Position numbers and translations under genes: made by a program. 64,000 nt of DNA from a virus. The DNA is taken from the IMG/VR virus record IMGVR_UViG_3300010354_000075, positions 1 to 64,000 of that record; one strand, written 5' to 3'. The notes under the pieces are model-generated. The model did not search any database. It was given only the letters and a program-made list of their open reading frames with translations, and was not told the origin of the DNA. Below, piece after piece: positions 8,095-16,959 of this stretch (the stretch's first letter is position 1; every line of letters starts with the position of its first letter).

Positions 8095-9390
8095 CGATAA
8101 AATCCATAAATTTTGGTTCTACAGAAAAAATATTTTCTTGACGAATGCTATCTAATTGTTTTGTATATTTTACAAACTCATTCCAATATTGATCATAATA
8201 ACTTTCGCTATTCATATAATTAATAACACCATTAACGATATCAGTAGCTTGGGAGATAATATCAGGATATTAACTTTTATCCATCCTAAAAAATCATAAT
8301 ATTGATTTGTGATTTCTTTTTTGTAAGTGTCGGGTAATACCCTAACATTTAAGTGTTTAGGATGATGAGCAACATGATGAGTGATTATAGGACGCCTATT
8401 TGTACTGTTAATTTTTTTAAACCCACTATCTTTCAATTTCCACTTCATAAAATCAATCATATGATTGACATTGTAAGCGGTTACAGTAAATGCTAACCAC
8501 GCTATAATATTACTAGGAAGATTGTCGACCTTATATAAGTTATCTAAAGTTTTCTCCCATTTAGCTGGAAATCTTTGATACTCTTGAATTTTACCCATTC
8601 CATCGACACTAGCACCAATACGTACTTGTTTAAAACTTTCCCACAATTTGGTTACACGAGTAGGAAGGGTGCTCATATTAGTATTATACTCGATTATAAT
8701 ATTTTTAGCAACATCTTGTTCAATACATCTTTCCAAAAAATCATAATGACGTTCTATTAACATAGGCTCTCCGCCGGCAAAATAAACATGTTGAATATTA
8801 TGCGCATTTGATTCTAACTGTTGCCAAAAAGGTTCGTAATTAGGCCAGTCAAATTCTGTAGAGTAATAACCTTTATCATTTTTAAATATAGTTACTTCAC
8901 CCGAAGTGTCTTTAAATTTATTAGATCCGGTTAAATTAATCCAATCATCATACCATGCGCTACTATCGGTAGGACCGCACATACGGCACTTCAAATTACA
9001 AAAATTACCAAATCTTAAATCATAATAAATCACAGGTACATCAGAAATCGACCCATCCTCAGAAGTTTTAGATCTTGCTTCGTCTATGGTAAATTTCCAC
9101 TGTTGATTTTCATAAGTTCTACGACTAACAAGACCATTCGCTTCTTCTTGTTTACAACGTCCACATTCGTCACTCCATATGCCATTTAACATATTAAGAC
9201 GAATTGATTTCATTATTTCAGCATTTCTACTCTCTTCTAACACATCCCGACCAGCATTATATGCCGCACCATCGACTTTTCTAATTACGCCCTGATTTTT
9301 AGTCACGTTAGCTTGACAGCAAACACGTATATCGCCATTGGCTCTTACTGCTTGAAATATCCAAGGAATAGGACAGAAGGTATCAGACAT
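8087..9390 (-). CDS. radical SAM enzyme 5 (CPIPW-first type), frameshifted near its 3' end
   Basis: The N-terminal block TFCPIPWIFQAVRANGD with RVCC, then CGRC, then the cluster motif NFCNLKCRMCGPTDSSAW (about residues 132-139) and FAGGEPM define a radical SAM enzyme closely similar to the 468-residue gene at 11567. The uninterrupted frame ends at 8212 with a low-complexity tail (VNILILSPKLLISLMVLLII) unlike the relative. Moving by -1 near 8265-8267 gives VNIPDIISQATDIVNG and continues to a TAA at 8087-8089. This fills the otherwise empty 8095-8211 gap and recreates an 8-nt overlap with the next gene. I therefore annotate one gene with a single missing base (or a sequencing error). If the shift is real, the protein loses ~60 natural C-terminal residues. 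Confidence 0.82.
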
Positions 9391-10240
9391 TTCTTAACTC
9401 ATTAACTATATTTTCAACAACACTTTCTGCCCACTCTCTTTCTTTACACCACCAACAGTGACCACATTTTGGCAATATATCAACCGTGTGCTCAACTGGA
9501 TCATATTCTTGTAGACTAGAAACTACTTCTTTAATTTTAGGATCATTAATATCACCTTCACAACTACGTGTGATATTATACAAATCAAGTTTTTCAAAAA
9601 GATGATATTGTGCTAAAATATAAGATTTATCCACAAATCTAAAAGGATGACAAATAGTGTATCCTTCTTTTTGAATTATTAAATCCTTTAAAATTCCTTC
9701 ACTAGCTGGTTTTTCTCTATTTTTCATTCCGCCTACCCAACTACTGCCTTCTGGATTAGCACTAGTAGCATTATACACTACATCTAATTTTTCTTTATGT
9801 ATAATATAATTGTTAAAACTACCTACACATATTTGATCGCCACTACGGGGTCTACCGTCTTCATCCTGAGTAATTGGGCCTAGTACTCCCCATTCTAATT
9901 CTGGAGGAATAAAATTTGTATGTCTAACAAAATGTATACTAGGATAATAATCTTTAACAAATTTTTCATAAACATCTAATGCTATAGGACCCTGCCAAGG
10001 TCTAGTGTTGTAACATCTTACGTGACTTATCACATGAATTACACATCTTAATCTATTTCTGGTTATGATATTACAAAGTAAAGTTAAAAGACAACTGCTG
10101 TCTGCTCCTCCACTTAGATTAATTCCTATTTTTCTCCAACTAGGATTAAAAGGAATATCCAACCCATTAAACCTAAAAAGTTCTATACCACTGTCTGACT
10201 CTAATTGCTCATATATAAGATTGTTATCCTTAAATTTCAT
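9383..10240 (-). CDS. PP-loop ATPase, QueC-like (first copy)
   Basis: A 285-residue PP-loop ATPase with the nucleotide loop SGGADS at 43-48 (IGINLSGGADSS). The C-terminal cysteines C226 (TRSCEG) and C259, C262, C265 (CGHCWWCKERE) make a probable zinc site in the QueC arrangement (SC ... CGxCxxCxxR). QueC-type enzymes use ATP to convert a carboxylate to an amide or nitrile; asparagine-synthetase-type PP-loop domains are a more distant alternative. The start ATG overlaps the upstream radical-SAM stop (CTATGA) and is preceded by an AAGGA ribosome-binding site. It has diverged well from the copy at 7207-8094, so the two may handle different substrates or successive steps. Confidence 0.83.
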   Translation of the reverse strand: MKFKDNNLIYEQLESDSGIELFRFNGLDIPFNPSWRKIGINLSGGADSSCLLTLLCNIITRNRLRCVIHVISHVRCYNTRPWQGPIALDVYEKFVKDYYPSIHFVRHTNFIPPELEWGVLGPITQDEDGRPRSGDQICVGSFNNYIIHKEKLDVVYNATSANPEGSSWVGGMKNREKPASEGILKDLIIQKEGYTICHPFRFVDKSYILAQYHLFEKLDLYNITRSCEGDINDPKIKEVVSSLQEYDPVEHTVDILPKCGHCWWCKEREWAESVVENIVNELRNV

Positions 10241-11574
10241 AGCATTTCCTTTCTTAGGATTTTATAATCATAAAATTTATAATTAACATAATGATCGTTA
10301 AAATTTTGTTGCCATAGTTCATCTGTTTTTCTTACATACACCAAAAAGGCTTCCCAATGCTTATATAAAGGTTTATGATTAATCACATAATCTTCAATTC
10401 CTTTTAATGCTCTATAAGCACTCTCGATGTCTTGAAAAATCTGTTTTCCCTTGCGCCAAGTCCTCATTTTTTGACTTTCTTCAAAATTATCTAAACGTTC
10501 TTGTTTTACTCTGTCAATTAATTCGTAAGTTTTTTTAATATCTTGAAGGACATAATCTTTATAATCAAACATTAATATAGCTGGATTTAAGTAGTCAGGT
10601 GTATAAACAATGGAACTATCTATCCAGTCAATATCCAAACTTAAGAAGCTGGCAAAAATATTTTCTAAATCCATCATCTGATACACACTTGTTGTACACA
10701 CAACATTTAAATCTACATTTTTTAATGTATTAGCCAATTTAAATCTTCTTATATTATCTTTCAAAACATCCCAGTCGCCTGTTCTAAAGTAACTGTATAT
10801 ATTTGTTCCAGCATCAATACTCATCATAATCGTAACATATCTAAATGGCTCTAACGATTTTGATAATTCTTCTGGATCAAATTTAGCGTTAAAATTAGTA
10901 TGAAAACTAATATGTAATTTATCAGCATGAGGATGCTTGGCTAGTGCTTTTAAACAAGGAATAAATTGTTTTTGATAAAGAACTTCGCCGCCGGTAAAAT
11001 CAACTTTCTGAAGATTAGGAAAATTTTCATTTAAATCATCCACGATACTATGCATATCTTCAATACTCATATCTATACTGAGAGTATCATTAAATCCTGC
11101 TCTATGCATAGTTTTTGTAAGTTGAATAAGTCTATGATTCCAATCATCTTTATCAGGTTCGTAGTGTTTTAATTTTGCCATCCACCCGCTACTGAATACT
11201 TCGCTACAATGTAAACATGCCATATTACAAGCATTACTGAATCTAAATTCCACATGGTTAAGACCCTTAAAATCTATCATGCCTGATAAATCATCGAAAT
11301 ATGTTTCGTCGGCTGGATAATCCATACGCATACTGTGTCCAGCATTTGCGTCTTCTACATTTTTACAAAGATGGCATCCTGGACTCCATTTACCGGACAT
11401 CATATCTAATCTATGTTTTCTAAATCCCTCTGAGTTGATTATTTCAGAGGGTTTAATTACTTGTGTACCTTCCATAATATGGAGTTTATCACTTTGTTGT
11501 GGACATGATGTAGCGAATCCATTTTTGTAATTAAGGCCACCTAACGTGTACCAACAAGCAATCTTCTTAGCCAT
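10237..11574 (-). CDS. radical SAM enzyme 6 (atypical N-terminal cysteines)
   Basis: A 445-residue protein with the cluster motif SNACNMACLHCSEVFSSGW at about residues 117-124 and a GG-E motif in VDFTGGEVLYQ. The N-terminal half carries cysteines (IACWYTLGGLNY, TSCPQQ) and a CHLC pair (SPGCHLCKN). It thus follows the same 'auxiliary domain first' plan as the CP(L/I)PW group, but with an altered first block. The C-terminal ~100 residues are charged and helical, without cysteines. It overlaps the PP-loop ATPase by 4 nt and the upstream radical-SAM gene by 8 nt, implying coupled translation. The substrate is unknown; a PP-loop-activated intermediate is an attractive guess. Confidence 0.83.
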   Translation of the reverse strand: MAKKIACWYTLGGLNYKNGFATSCPQQSDKLHIMEGTQVIKPSEIINSEGFRKHRLDMMSGKWSPGCHLCKNVEDANAGHSMRMDYPADETYFDDLSGMIDFKGLNHVEFRFSNACNMACLHCSEVFSSGWMAKLKHYEPDKDDWNHRLIQLTKTMHRAGFNDTLSIDMSIEDMHSIVDDLNENFPNLQKVDFTGGEVLYQKQFIPCLKALAKHPHADKLHISFHTNFNAKFDPEELSKSLEPFRYVTIMMSIDAGTNIYSYFRTGDWDVLKDNIRRFKLANTLKNVDLNVVCTTSVYQMMDLENIFASFLSLDIDWIDSSIVYTPDYLNPAILMFDYKDYVLQDIKKTYELIDRVKQERLDNFEESQKMRTWRKGKQIFQDIESAYRALKGIEDYVINHKPLYKHWEAFLVYVRKTDELWQQNFNDHYVNYKFYDYKILRKEML

Positions 11575-12973
11575 TAAAAATATCCTTCATTTCAGGAAAA
11601 GTATTATAAAAATCTAGTCCTCGTTGATTATCAATTAAATCAATATATTCTTTTAGTTCGGGCAATCTAACACTCCAGTCCTCACTTTCCATAAATTGTA
11701 ACATACCTTCTAATCTATCCAATCCATAACTAGCGTTTCTCCACATCTCATATGTTACGTAATGCTTTTTAGCTTCTGGAACTCCTTTTTGCCAATTAGC
11801 TTCCCACCATGGATAAAATTCTTCATATTTTTGTCTACATTTTTCTTTAAACCATTTAGGTAAAACTTTAACATTTAAGTGTGGAGGATGATATACAAAA
11901 TGATAATTAATTCCTCCTGCTCCTAAAGGCCACATATTGACTTTCTTAAAATTTTGACTAAGCTTCCATTTTAAGAAATCGGGCAAATAATAAACATTAA
12001 GAGCCTGAACAGCACAAGCGATAGTAACCTCTACATTAGGAGAAGTTGCTTTATCTAATATATGAAAGACTTCATGAGTACGTTCCCATTCACTAGGATA
12101 TCTAATATAACTATTCATTTCTCCTATACTATCTACACTATAATGAAAACGAACTAACTTAAATTCTTTCCATAATTTGAATAAATCGTCCCTCCACTCT
12201 ACACCGTTACTATTATATCGTAACTCTAAATTTTTAGCGTGGCCTTGTCTAATAGCTTCTTCCAGAATTTCATAATGTTCCTCTATTATTAAACTCTCTC
12301 CGCCCGCAAAATACAATTGTTGCATATTAGGAATTTGTTCATTAAATTGTTTCCAAAAAGTCGGATTATTTTTGTGCCAATTATAACTACTACCATTAAT
12401 ACTGCCTTTGTTAGACCACTGTGCTGTTTCTTTTAAACTTTTGTTTTGAATTTGCGGATATATAGCTTGCCAATCTTTGATCCACCCCGAACTATCATGC
12501 GGACTACACATAACACAAGCTAGTTGACATTTAGTTCCGAATCGCAAATCAATATAACTAAGTTGCGGAGGTACACTTCCGTCTTCATCTGTGTTGGATA
12601 AAAGTTGTTCGAGATCGACACGTTGTCGCCAGTATTCAGTTTCCCACATACGTTTACTGTTATGCCCTGCTTCTTCCTCTCTATAACATTTTGTACAACT
12701 AGGAGGTTCTTCTCCGGCTAACATTTTTAATCTTACATTTTTCATGTAAGTACTATTCCAGCTACTTAAAAAGTCACTTACGTTTAAATTATTTGGTTTG
12801 CCCTCATCTGTTTTAAGAACACCAACCATACCTCCATGTAACTTATCATTTGTTGGACCAACACTACTAGCATTGGCGGTACAACACACACGCATACTGC
12901 CATCCGGTCGTGTGCTTAAATGTACCCACGGAAGAATACAAAAAGTTTTACTTGGTAAATTTTTAATTGACAT
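11567..12973 (-). CDS. radical SAM enzyme 7 (CILPW-first type)
   Basis: A 468-residue radical SAM protein and the best intact representative of the 'cysteine block first' group here. It has TFCILPWVHLSTRPDGS with RVCC, then CTKCYREEEAGHNSKR, then the cluster motif TKCQLACVMCSPHDSSGW (about 149-156) and YFAGGESLI in the GGEP position. A ~70-residue C-terminal extension of charged helices follows VVYHPPHLNVKVLP. The frameshifted gene at 8087-9390 aligns with it over its whole length, which makes it a useful template for judging that frameshift. It overlaps both neighbours (8 and 11 nt). The reaction is unknown. Confidence 0.87.
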   Translation of the reverse strand: MSIKNLPSKTFCILPWVHLSTRPDGSMRVCCTANASSVGPTNDKLHGGMVGVLKTDEGKPNNLNVSDFLSSWNSTYMKNVRLKMLAGEEPPSCTKCYREEEAGHNSKRMWETEYWRQRVDLEQLLSNTDEDGSVPPQLSYIDLRFGTKCQLACVMCSPHDSSGWIKDWQAIYPQIQNKSLKETAQWSNKGSINGSSYNWHKNNPTFWKQFNEQIPNMQQLYFAGGESLIIEEHYEILEEAIRQGHAKNLELRYNSNGVEWRDDLFKLWKEFKLVRFHYSVDSIGEMNSYIRYPSEWERTHEVFHILDKATSPNVEVTIACAVQALNVYYLPDFLKWKLSQNFKKVNMWPLGAGGINYHFVYHPPHLNVKVLPKWFKEKCRQKYEEFYPWWEANWQKGVPEAKKHYVTYEMWRNASYGLDRLEGMLQFMESEDWSVRLPELKEYIDLIDNQRGLDFYNTFPEMKDIFNG

Positions 12974-14027
12974 AATTAATTTCGTTTTGATATGCTTTAT
13001 TATAGGCGCAGGTTCTAATACATCTAACTAGATGTTTAGCATGAGCCGGATTCCAACTTTCAGAAAGTATACGGTCAAACCATGGGTGTTCTAAGACCTC
13101 ATCAATAGAATGACATTTTAAACTGTTCCATCCTTCTGAATACTCACTTAATTTTTCTACAATACTTTCTTTATTTTTAAACATACTATCCCATAAAAAA
13201 CAGCAAGGCCACATTGTTTGATTGCTGGCTATAAAAATTTCTCCTTCATGAACTAACTTACAAGTAATTGAATCTAAAATCTGTTGTTGTTTATCAACTA
13301 TAGGAATCATAAACATTCCTTTATTATATGTTGAAATAAACTTATCTAAGTCTTTTACTAAATCTTTTTTACTATGTTCCTTAGTTCCAGTAGTAGTAAT
13401 CACTACTTGTTCTTTACTTTTATCTTTTTTTCTAATTTCTGCTATCCAATTATGATAGCTGTTTCTCATACCTGTTCTTGTAGCAAATTTAAATCCTAAT
13501 CTCTCAGCATGTTGTTTAGCTGCAGACATCTCATGTTCATTATGATCAAATACAATATAAATCCAAGATGCTGAACCTTGGGCTTGAGAATAAGCTGTCA
13601 TGTTTTTTTCAATTACGTGAAATAAAGTGTTAACACGATATATATGATTCGTCTCTTTATGTCCATCTACGCAAAAACTTACATCGACTAAATTAGTGTC
13701 TTTACTTAATTTTCCTAATCTACTCCACCAACTAGTCGATAAAAGTCCTCCATTTGTACTAATCTGACAATATCCTTTATTACTCACGAGATATTCTATC
13801 ATCTCGTAACATTCTTTGTTTGCTATTGGATCACCTAATACACCACAAAATTTAAACTCTTTTCCCTGAATATATTTCTGAGTAGGAAAAATTCTTTTTA
13901 AATCCTCTAGTCCAAAACTGTTAATTTCTAAAATGTCTGGATTCTGTGTTCGAGCACATCCTGGACAGGCAGCATTACAATTACTAGTAATTTCTAATTC
14001 TACTTTTTTAATACTATCTATATTCAT
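12963..14027 (-). CDS. radical SAM/SPASM enzyme 8 (CNAACPGC type)
   Basis: A 354-residue radical SAM enzyme with the cluster motif C17-C21-C24 (TSNCNAACPGCARTQ) and CGVLGDP in the GGEP position. It ends in a SPASM-like tail: ITCKLVHEG, TMWPCCFLW and CIRTCAYNK. The N-terminal strand 'VELEITSNCNAACPGC' is characteristic of SPASM-type radical SAM proteins that modify peptides or sugars. It is a clear paralogue of the next gene upstream (14024-15196) and of the split pair at 4969-6020. Starts and stops overlap (ATGA upstream, 11 nt downstream). No precursor peptide is obvious beside it. Confidence 0.88.
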   Translation of the reverse strand: MNIDSIKKVELEITSNCNAACPGCARTQNPDILEINSFGLEDLKRIFPTQKYIQGKEFKFCGVLGDPIANKECYEMIEYLVSNKGYCQISTNGGLLSTSWWSRLGKLSKDTNLVDVSFCVDGHKETNHIYRVNTLFHVIEKNMTAYSQAQGSASWIYIVFDHNEHEMSAAKQHAERLGFKFATRTGMRNSYHNWIAEIRKKDKSKEQVVITTTGTKEHSKKDLVKDLDKFISTYNKGMFMIPIVDKQQQILDSITCKLVHEGEIFIASNQTMWPCCFLWDSMFKNKESIVEKLSEYSEGWNSLKCHSIDEVLEHPWFDRILSESWNPAHAKHLVRCIRTCAYNKAYQNEINYVN

Positions 14028-15196
14028 TTAAATTGATCACTAAAAGCATCATATTTAGCTCCGCACGTTTTAGCACAGACAGCTAATTTACCATCGGCAC
14101 AACTAGGCAACTCCCACCTATTTGGTATAACTTCTGTAAAGTATTTTCCTTCGATTATATCTTCCAAGTTGTGTAATTTAGCATTTAAACTGTCTTTACC
14201 TACTTCATTAATTGCTTGCCAAATTTGTCCACCTAACGGTTTCCAGTACCAAACATACATTTGTCCTGCTGTCCAACAACAGGGCTGTACTATTCCTTCG
14301 GCGCTTATATATACAGACTTTTCTTCACTGACCTTACACTTTATTTCGACTGAGTCCCAATACTTTTCCATTTCTTTTTTCTTACTAGCGTCAAAAGTAA
14401 AAGTTTGTCTTCCTAATATTTTTTCAGCATCTTTTACTGTACTTGGTATAAATTTAACCTCGTGAATATTTTCACTAGCAATTTTACTAAGTTCTTGTAA
14501 ACTGCTATTTCTATATTTTGAATTACGAGGAGACTGAAGTAATGTTGTAGTAATACCTTTACGATTAGCGGCTTGATGTAACTCTTTTGTTGTGCCGCTA
14601 ACATTACTGAAAAATCTAGCACTTTTTTTATACTGAAATTTCTCAAAACCCATTTTTTTACTTAGTTCTTCTGCTTGTTCAACTTGATGTTCATTATGAG
14701 CAAAAACAATAAAATCCCAACGAGCATTGCCACCTGCTTGAATAAATGCTTGAGCATTTTCCATAATTTTTGACCAAACTGTATTTTGTCTGTATAAATG
14801 ATTAGTGTCCTCTAACCCATCAATACTAAACACTACATAACTATTTTTTCCTAAAACTTTTGCTAAATTAGTCCACCAATCTGGTTTTTTAGCACTTCCA
14901 TTTGTGTACATACTTAAATTCATTTTGGAATTGTTAATTCTAAAATATTCAAAAACTTCCAAAGTATCTTTTGCCGCAATAGGGTCTCCGTAATTACCGC
15001 ACATGTACATACGTTTTAATTGAGAAATAAACTCTGGTTTAAAAATCTTTTTACAATCATCTAAACTTAGTTCTGTTCCTGGTAGTTGAGGGTTGTCCTC
15101 TCCTCCGTTAATGTTTCTAGCACACATAGGACAAGCAGCATTACAGCTATCTGTCATTTCTAGATGAACTGTTTGTATTTCATTATATCTATACAT
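14024..15196 (-). CDS. radical SAM/SPASM enzyme 9 (CNAACPMC type)
   Basis: A 390-residue radical SAM enzyme with the cluster motif C18-C22-C25 (TDSCNAACPMCARN) and CGNYGDPI in the GGEP position. The C-terminal SPASM-like cysteines are IKCKV, GIVQPCCWT and CADGKLAVCAKTCG. It is the first gene of the uninterrupted radical-SAM run and is separated by only 14 nt from the small gene upstream. It shares its domain order with the 354-residue gene that follows; the extra ~40 residues are mainly in the middle linker. The family chemistry is generation of a 5'-deoxyadenosyl radical from SAM; the target here is unknown. Confidence 0.88.
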   Translation of the reverse strand: MYRYNEIQTVHLEMTDSCNAACPMCARNINGGEDNPQLPGTELSLDDCKKIFKPEFISQLKRMYMCGNYGDPIAAKDTLEVFEYFRINNSKMNLSMYTNGSAKKPDWWTNLAKVLGKNSYVVFSIDGLEDTNHLYRQNTVWSKIMENAQAFIQAGGNARWDFIVFAHNEHQVEQAEELSKKMGFEKFQYKKSARFFSNVSGTTKELHQAANRKGITTTLLQSPRNSKYRNSSLQELSKIASENIHEVKFIPSTVKDAEKILGRQTFTFDASKKKEMEKYWDSVEIKCKVSEEKSVYISAEGIVQPCCWTAGQMYVWYWKPLGGQIWQAINEVGKDSLNAKLHNLEDIIEGKYFTEVIPNRWELPSCADGKLAVCAKTCGAKYDAFSDQFK

Positions 15197-15210
15197 TAAT
15201 GTTTTCCAAA

Positions 15211-15438
15211 TTAATTATCTATGACAAAGTTAATATCGATACCTGGACCTGCTTTACTAGGCAAATCACCGTATTGATCAATGTACCACTGAATTACTGC
15301 TTTATACCAGTTTTGACTATCATGATAAGCTTTTTGATTGAATTTATAAATGTTATCATTTGTAGCATCCATAGTAGCTACAGCTCTAGCACATTCTTTT
15401 TGTAACGTTCGTAAATCAAACTGATCTAAGTCAATCAT
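15211..15438 (-). CDS. small protein of unknown function
   Basis: A 75-residue acidic protein (MIDLDQFDLRTLQKEC at the start). It is predicted to be mostly helical up to about residue 55, with a short tail rich in glycine and proline (PSKAGPGIDINF). I do not recognise a family. The start overlaps the methyltransferase-like gene by 4 nt (ATGG/TGA arrangement near 15435) and the stop lies 14 nt before the first radical-SAM/SPASM gene. Its size and place beside a SPASM enzyme make it a possible substrate or chaperone, but no leader-core layout or repeated modifiable motif is visible, so that is speculation. Confidence 0.55.
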   Translation of the reverse strand: MIDLDQFDLRTLQKECARAVATMDATNDNIYKFNQKAYHDSQNWYKAVIQWYIDQYGDLPSKAGPGIDINFVIDN

Positions 15439-16289
15439 GGATATCCTATAAGCATTACACGTTTATATCCTTTTAATTGTAGTTCTCCCTCAAATAAAAT
15501 TTCTTCCATAGGATATTTTTTCTTCATGTGATCTATGCTATGAACGCAATTAACATGCTCCTCTACATCAAACAAATTATTACTTTGTATCACAACTAAA
15601 GGGTTAGTTTCAAAATTCTTAAATCTTATATCATCGTACCATTTTTGGTCCATGTGTTCAGCTGAAGTATTAATGATTAAATCAGGCATAAATGTTTCAC
15701 TAAAATGCTTTGCTTCTATGTTTTTAAAATTTTCAACATTTAGAACATATCCGGCTTTATGTAACACTAAATTGTTTATATCAGCACAGATAGCTTTTAC
15801 TCTATAATCTTCTATAAAATGTAAATTAAAAATATCGTCACTAATAAGACAGGCAACTTTGTCCATATCTACTATACGCACTTTTCCAAACTTTAAATCT
15901 CTAAAGTACTGTAATAATTGTCCATACCATCCTGCTAACAAAAGAACTTTTTTATGTTCTTTTTTTATCTTTCCTAATTCTTCTGCTAGCCAGATTTTAC
16001 TTTGTACTTGCCCTCTACTAAAAGCATCTTGTAAATGTTTTGCATTATGATCTTCTCTATAATACTTGTGGAATACAGTAAAAATGTTATTATGAGTAAA
16101 TTTTCTTAACAGACTTACAAACTCCACTATATCTGCTTCATCTGTAGATTTTATCATAGGATTATTTGCGTATAATAATTTCAAGATGAAATCAGTATAA
16201 TTACTACTAGTTTCGTCTCCCTGAAATTTAAAAAATTCTTGTAATCCATGTAACCAAGATATAGTGCTCTTATCCAGTTCTTCCATCAT
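15435..16289 (-). CDS. SAM-dependent methyltransferase-like protein
   Basis: A 284-residue protein whose middle has a Rossmann-like layout. VLLLAGWYGQL is the first strand with its glycine loop, KVRIVDMDK is the second strand ending in an acidic residue, and LIINTSAEHM is the fourth-strand position. This order fits a class I SAM-dependent methyltransferase, although the glycine loop is not the textbook GxGxG. An N-terminal helical region of ~100 residues precedes it. I choose the ATG at 16289, which has AAAGGA five bases upstream, over the TTG at 16301. It overlaps both neighbours. It probably methylates an intermediate in the same pathway as the adjoining transferases and radical-SAM enzymes. 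Confidence 0.55.
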   Translation of the reverse strand: MMEELDKSTISWLHGLQEFFKFQGDETSSNYTDFILKLLYANNPMIKSTDEADIVEFVSLLRKFTHNNIFTVFHKYYREDHNAKHLQDAFSRGQVQSKIWLAEELGKIKKEHKKVLLLAGWYGQLLQYFRDLKFGKVRIVDMDKVACLISDDIFNLHFIEDYRVKAICADINNLVLHKAGYVLNVENFKNIEAKHFSETFMPDLIINTSAEHMDQKWYDDIRFKNFETNPLVVIQSNNLFDVEEHVNCVHSIDHMKKKYPMEEILFEGELQLKGYKRVMLIGYP

Positions 16290-16959
16290 ACATCCTTTCA
16301 AAATATTGCTTCAACCACCCAAAATCATTTATTTTCGCTAGTTCAGTAAGATTACCTTGATTAAATTTACCAAACTCTTCTCCATGTCTAGCACCATCTA
16401 ATGCATATTGTCCAAATGGTCTGTCTATACCTTTGATTTTCCAAGCTAATAATCTTTCTTCTGTTTCATCTGTTTTCTGTCTATCAATGACTTTGCTTGA
16501 CAATTTACAGCATTCTCTAAATGCACTTCTCCAAGTGCTATATGGATCTGTATTAAACGCAGTGATATTACTTACTTCCGGCATTGGTTTAAAATGTTTA
16601 CTTATACTGGTAGTCATATCAGGCTTACTGGTATCCATATTAATAGTTGCTAATCTTGGCAACAGTTTTACTCCACCATATCCATATTCTAAATCGTTTA
16701 CAGGATTACGACTTCTCCAAACATGAACAAATTTTGTTTGATCTGTGGTATAACTAAAGTCAAAACTTTCTAAAATTTCAGCATCGCCGTCTACTACCCA
16801 AAACATATTAGTAAAACATTTTCTAGCTGCTGCTATATGAGCATTATGTATGCCCCTTACTCTATGAATACGTTTTGCCCAATAAAATCTTTTCGACAAG
16901 TTCTCCCAATTCTTTTCAGCGTTAGGTTCTTTATAACTTATGAAAACAATATCATACAT
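16270..16959 (-). CDS. glycosyltransferase-like protein with DGD motif (shorter paralogue)
   Basis: A 229-residue protein paralogous to the next gene upstream. Both share 'ISY-EPNAE-NW', the 'W-KR-H-V-G---AH-AAA' block, a nucleotide-sugar-type VVDGDAEI motif, 'W-(S/A)RNP-N-L-YGYGGVK' and 'WR(S/A)(A/G)FRE--K'. A DxD-like DGD after a hydrophobic strand is how GT-A glycosyltransferases bind the metal and nucleotide sugar. This family occurs in marine phages beside tail-fibre genes, but I cannot give it a formal name. It has no signal peptide or membrane segment. It overlaps the paralogue by one base and the methyltransferase-like gene by 20 nt. Confidence 0.55.
   Translation of the reverse strand: MYDIVFISYKEPNAEKNWENLSKRFYWAKRIHRVRGIHNAHIAAARKCFTNMFWVVDGDAEILESFDFSYTTDQTKFVHVWRSRNPVNDLEYGYGGVKLLPRLATINMDTSKPDMTTSISKHFKPMPEVSNITAFNTDPYSTWRSAFRECCKLSSKVIDRQKTDETEERLLAWKIKGIDRPFGQYALDGARHGEEFGKFNQGNLTELAKINDFGWLKQYFERMYDGRTG

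Noticed and set aside
7207-10240. Queuosine/archaeosine-type DNA modification pathway
   Set aside because: Only QueC-like proteins are present; FolE, QueD and a DpdA-type transglycosylase were not seen in this window, and none of the radical-SAM genes is clearly QueE (which is shorter, ~220 residues, with a distinct motif).
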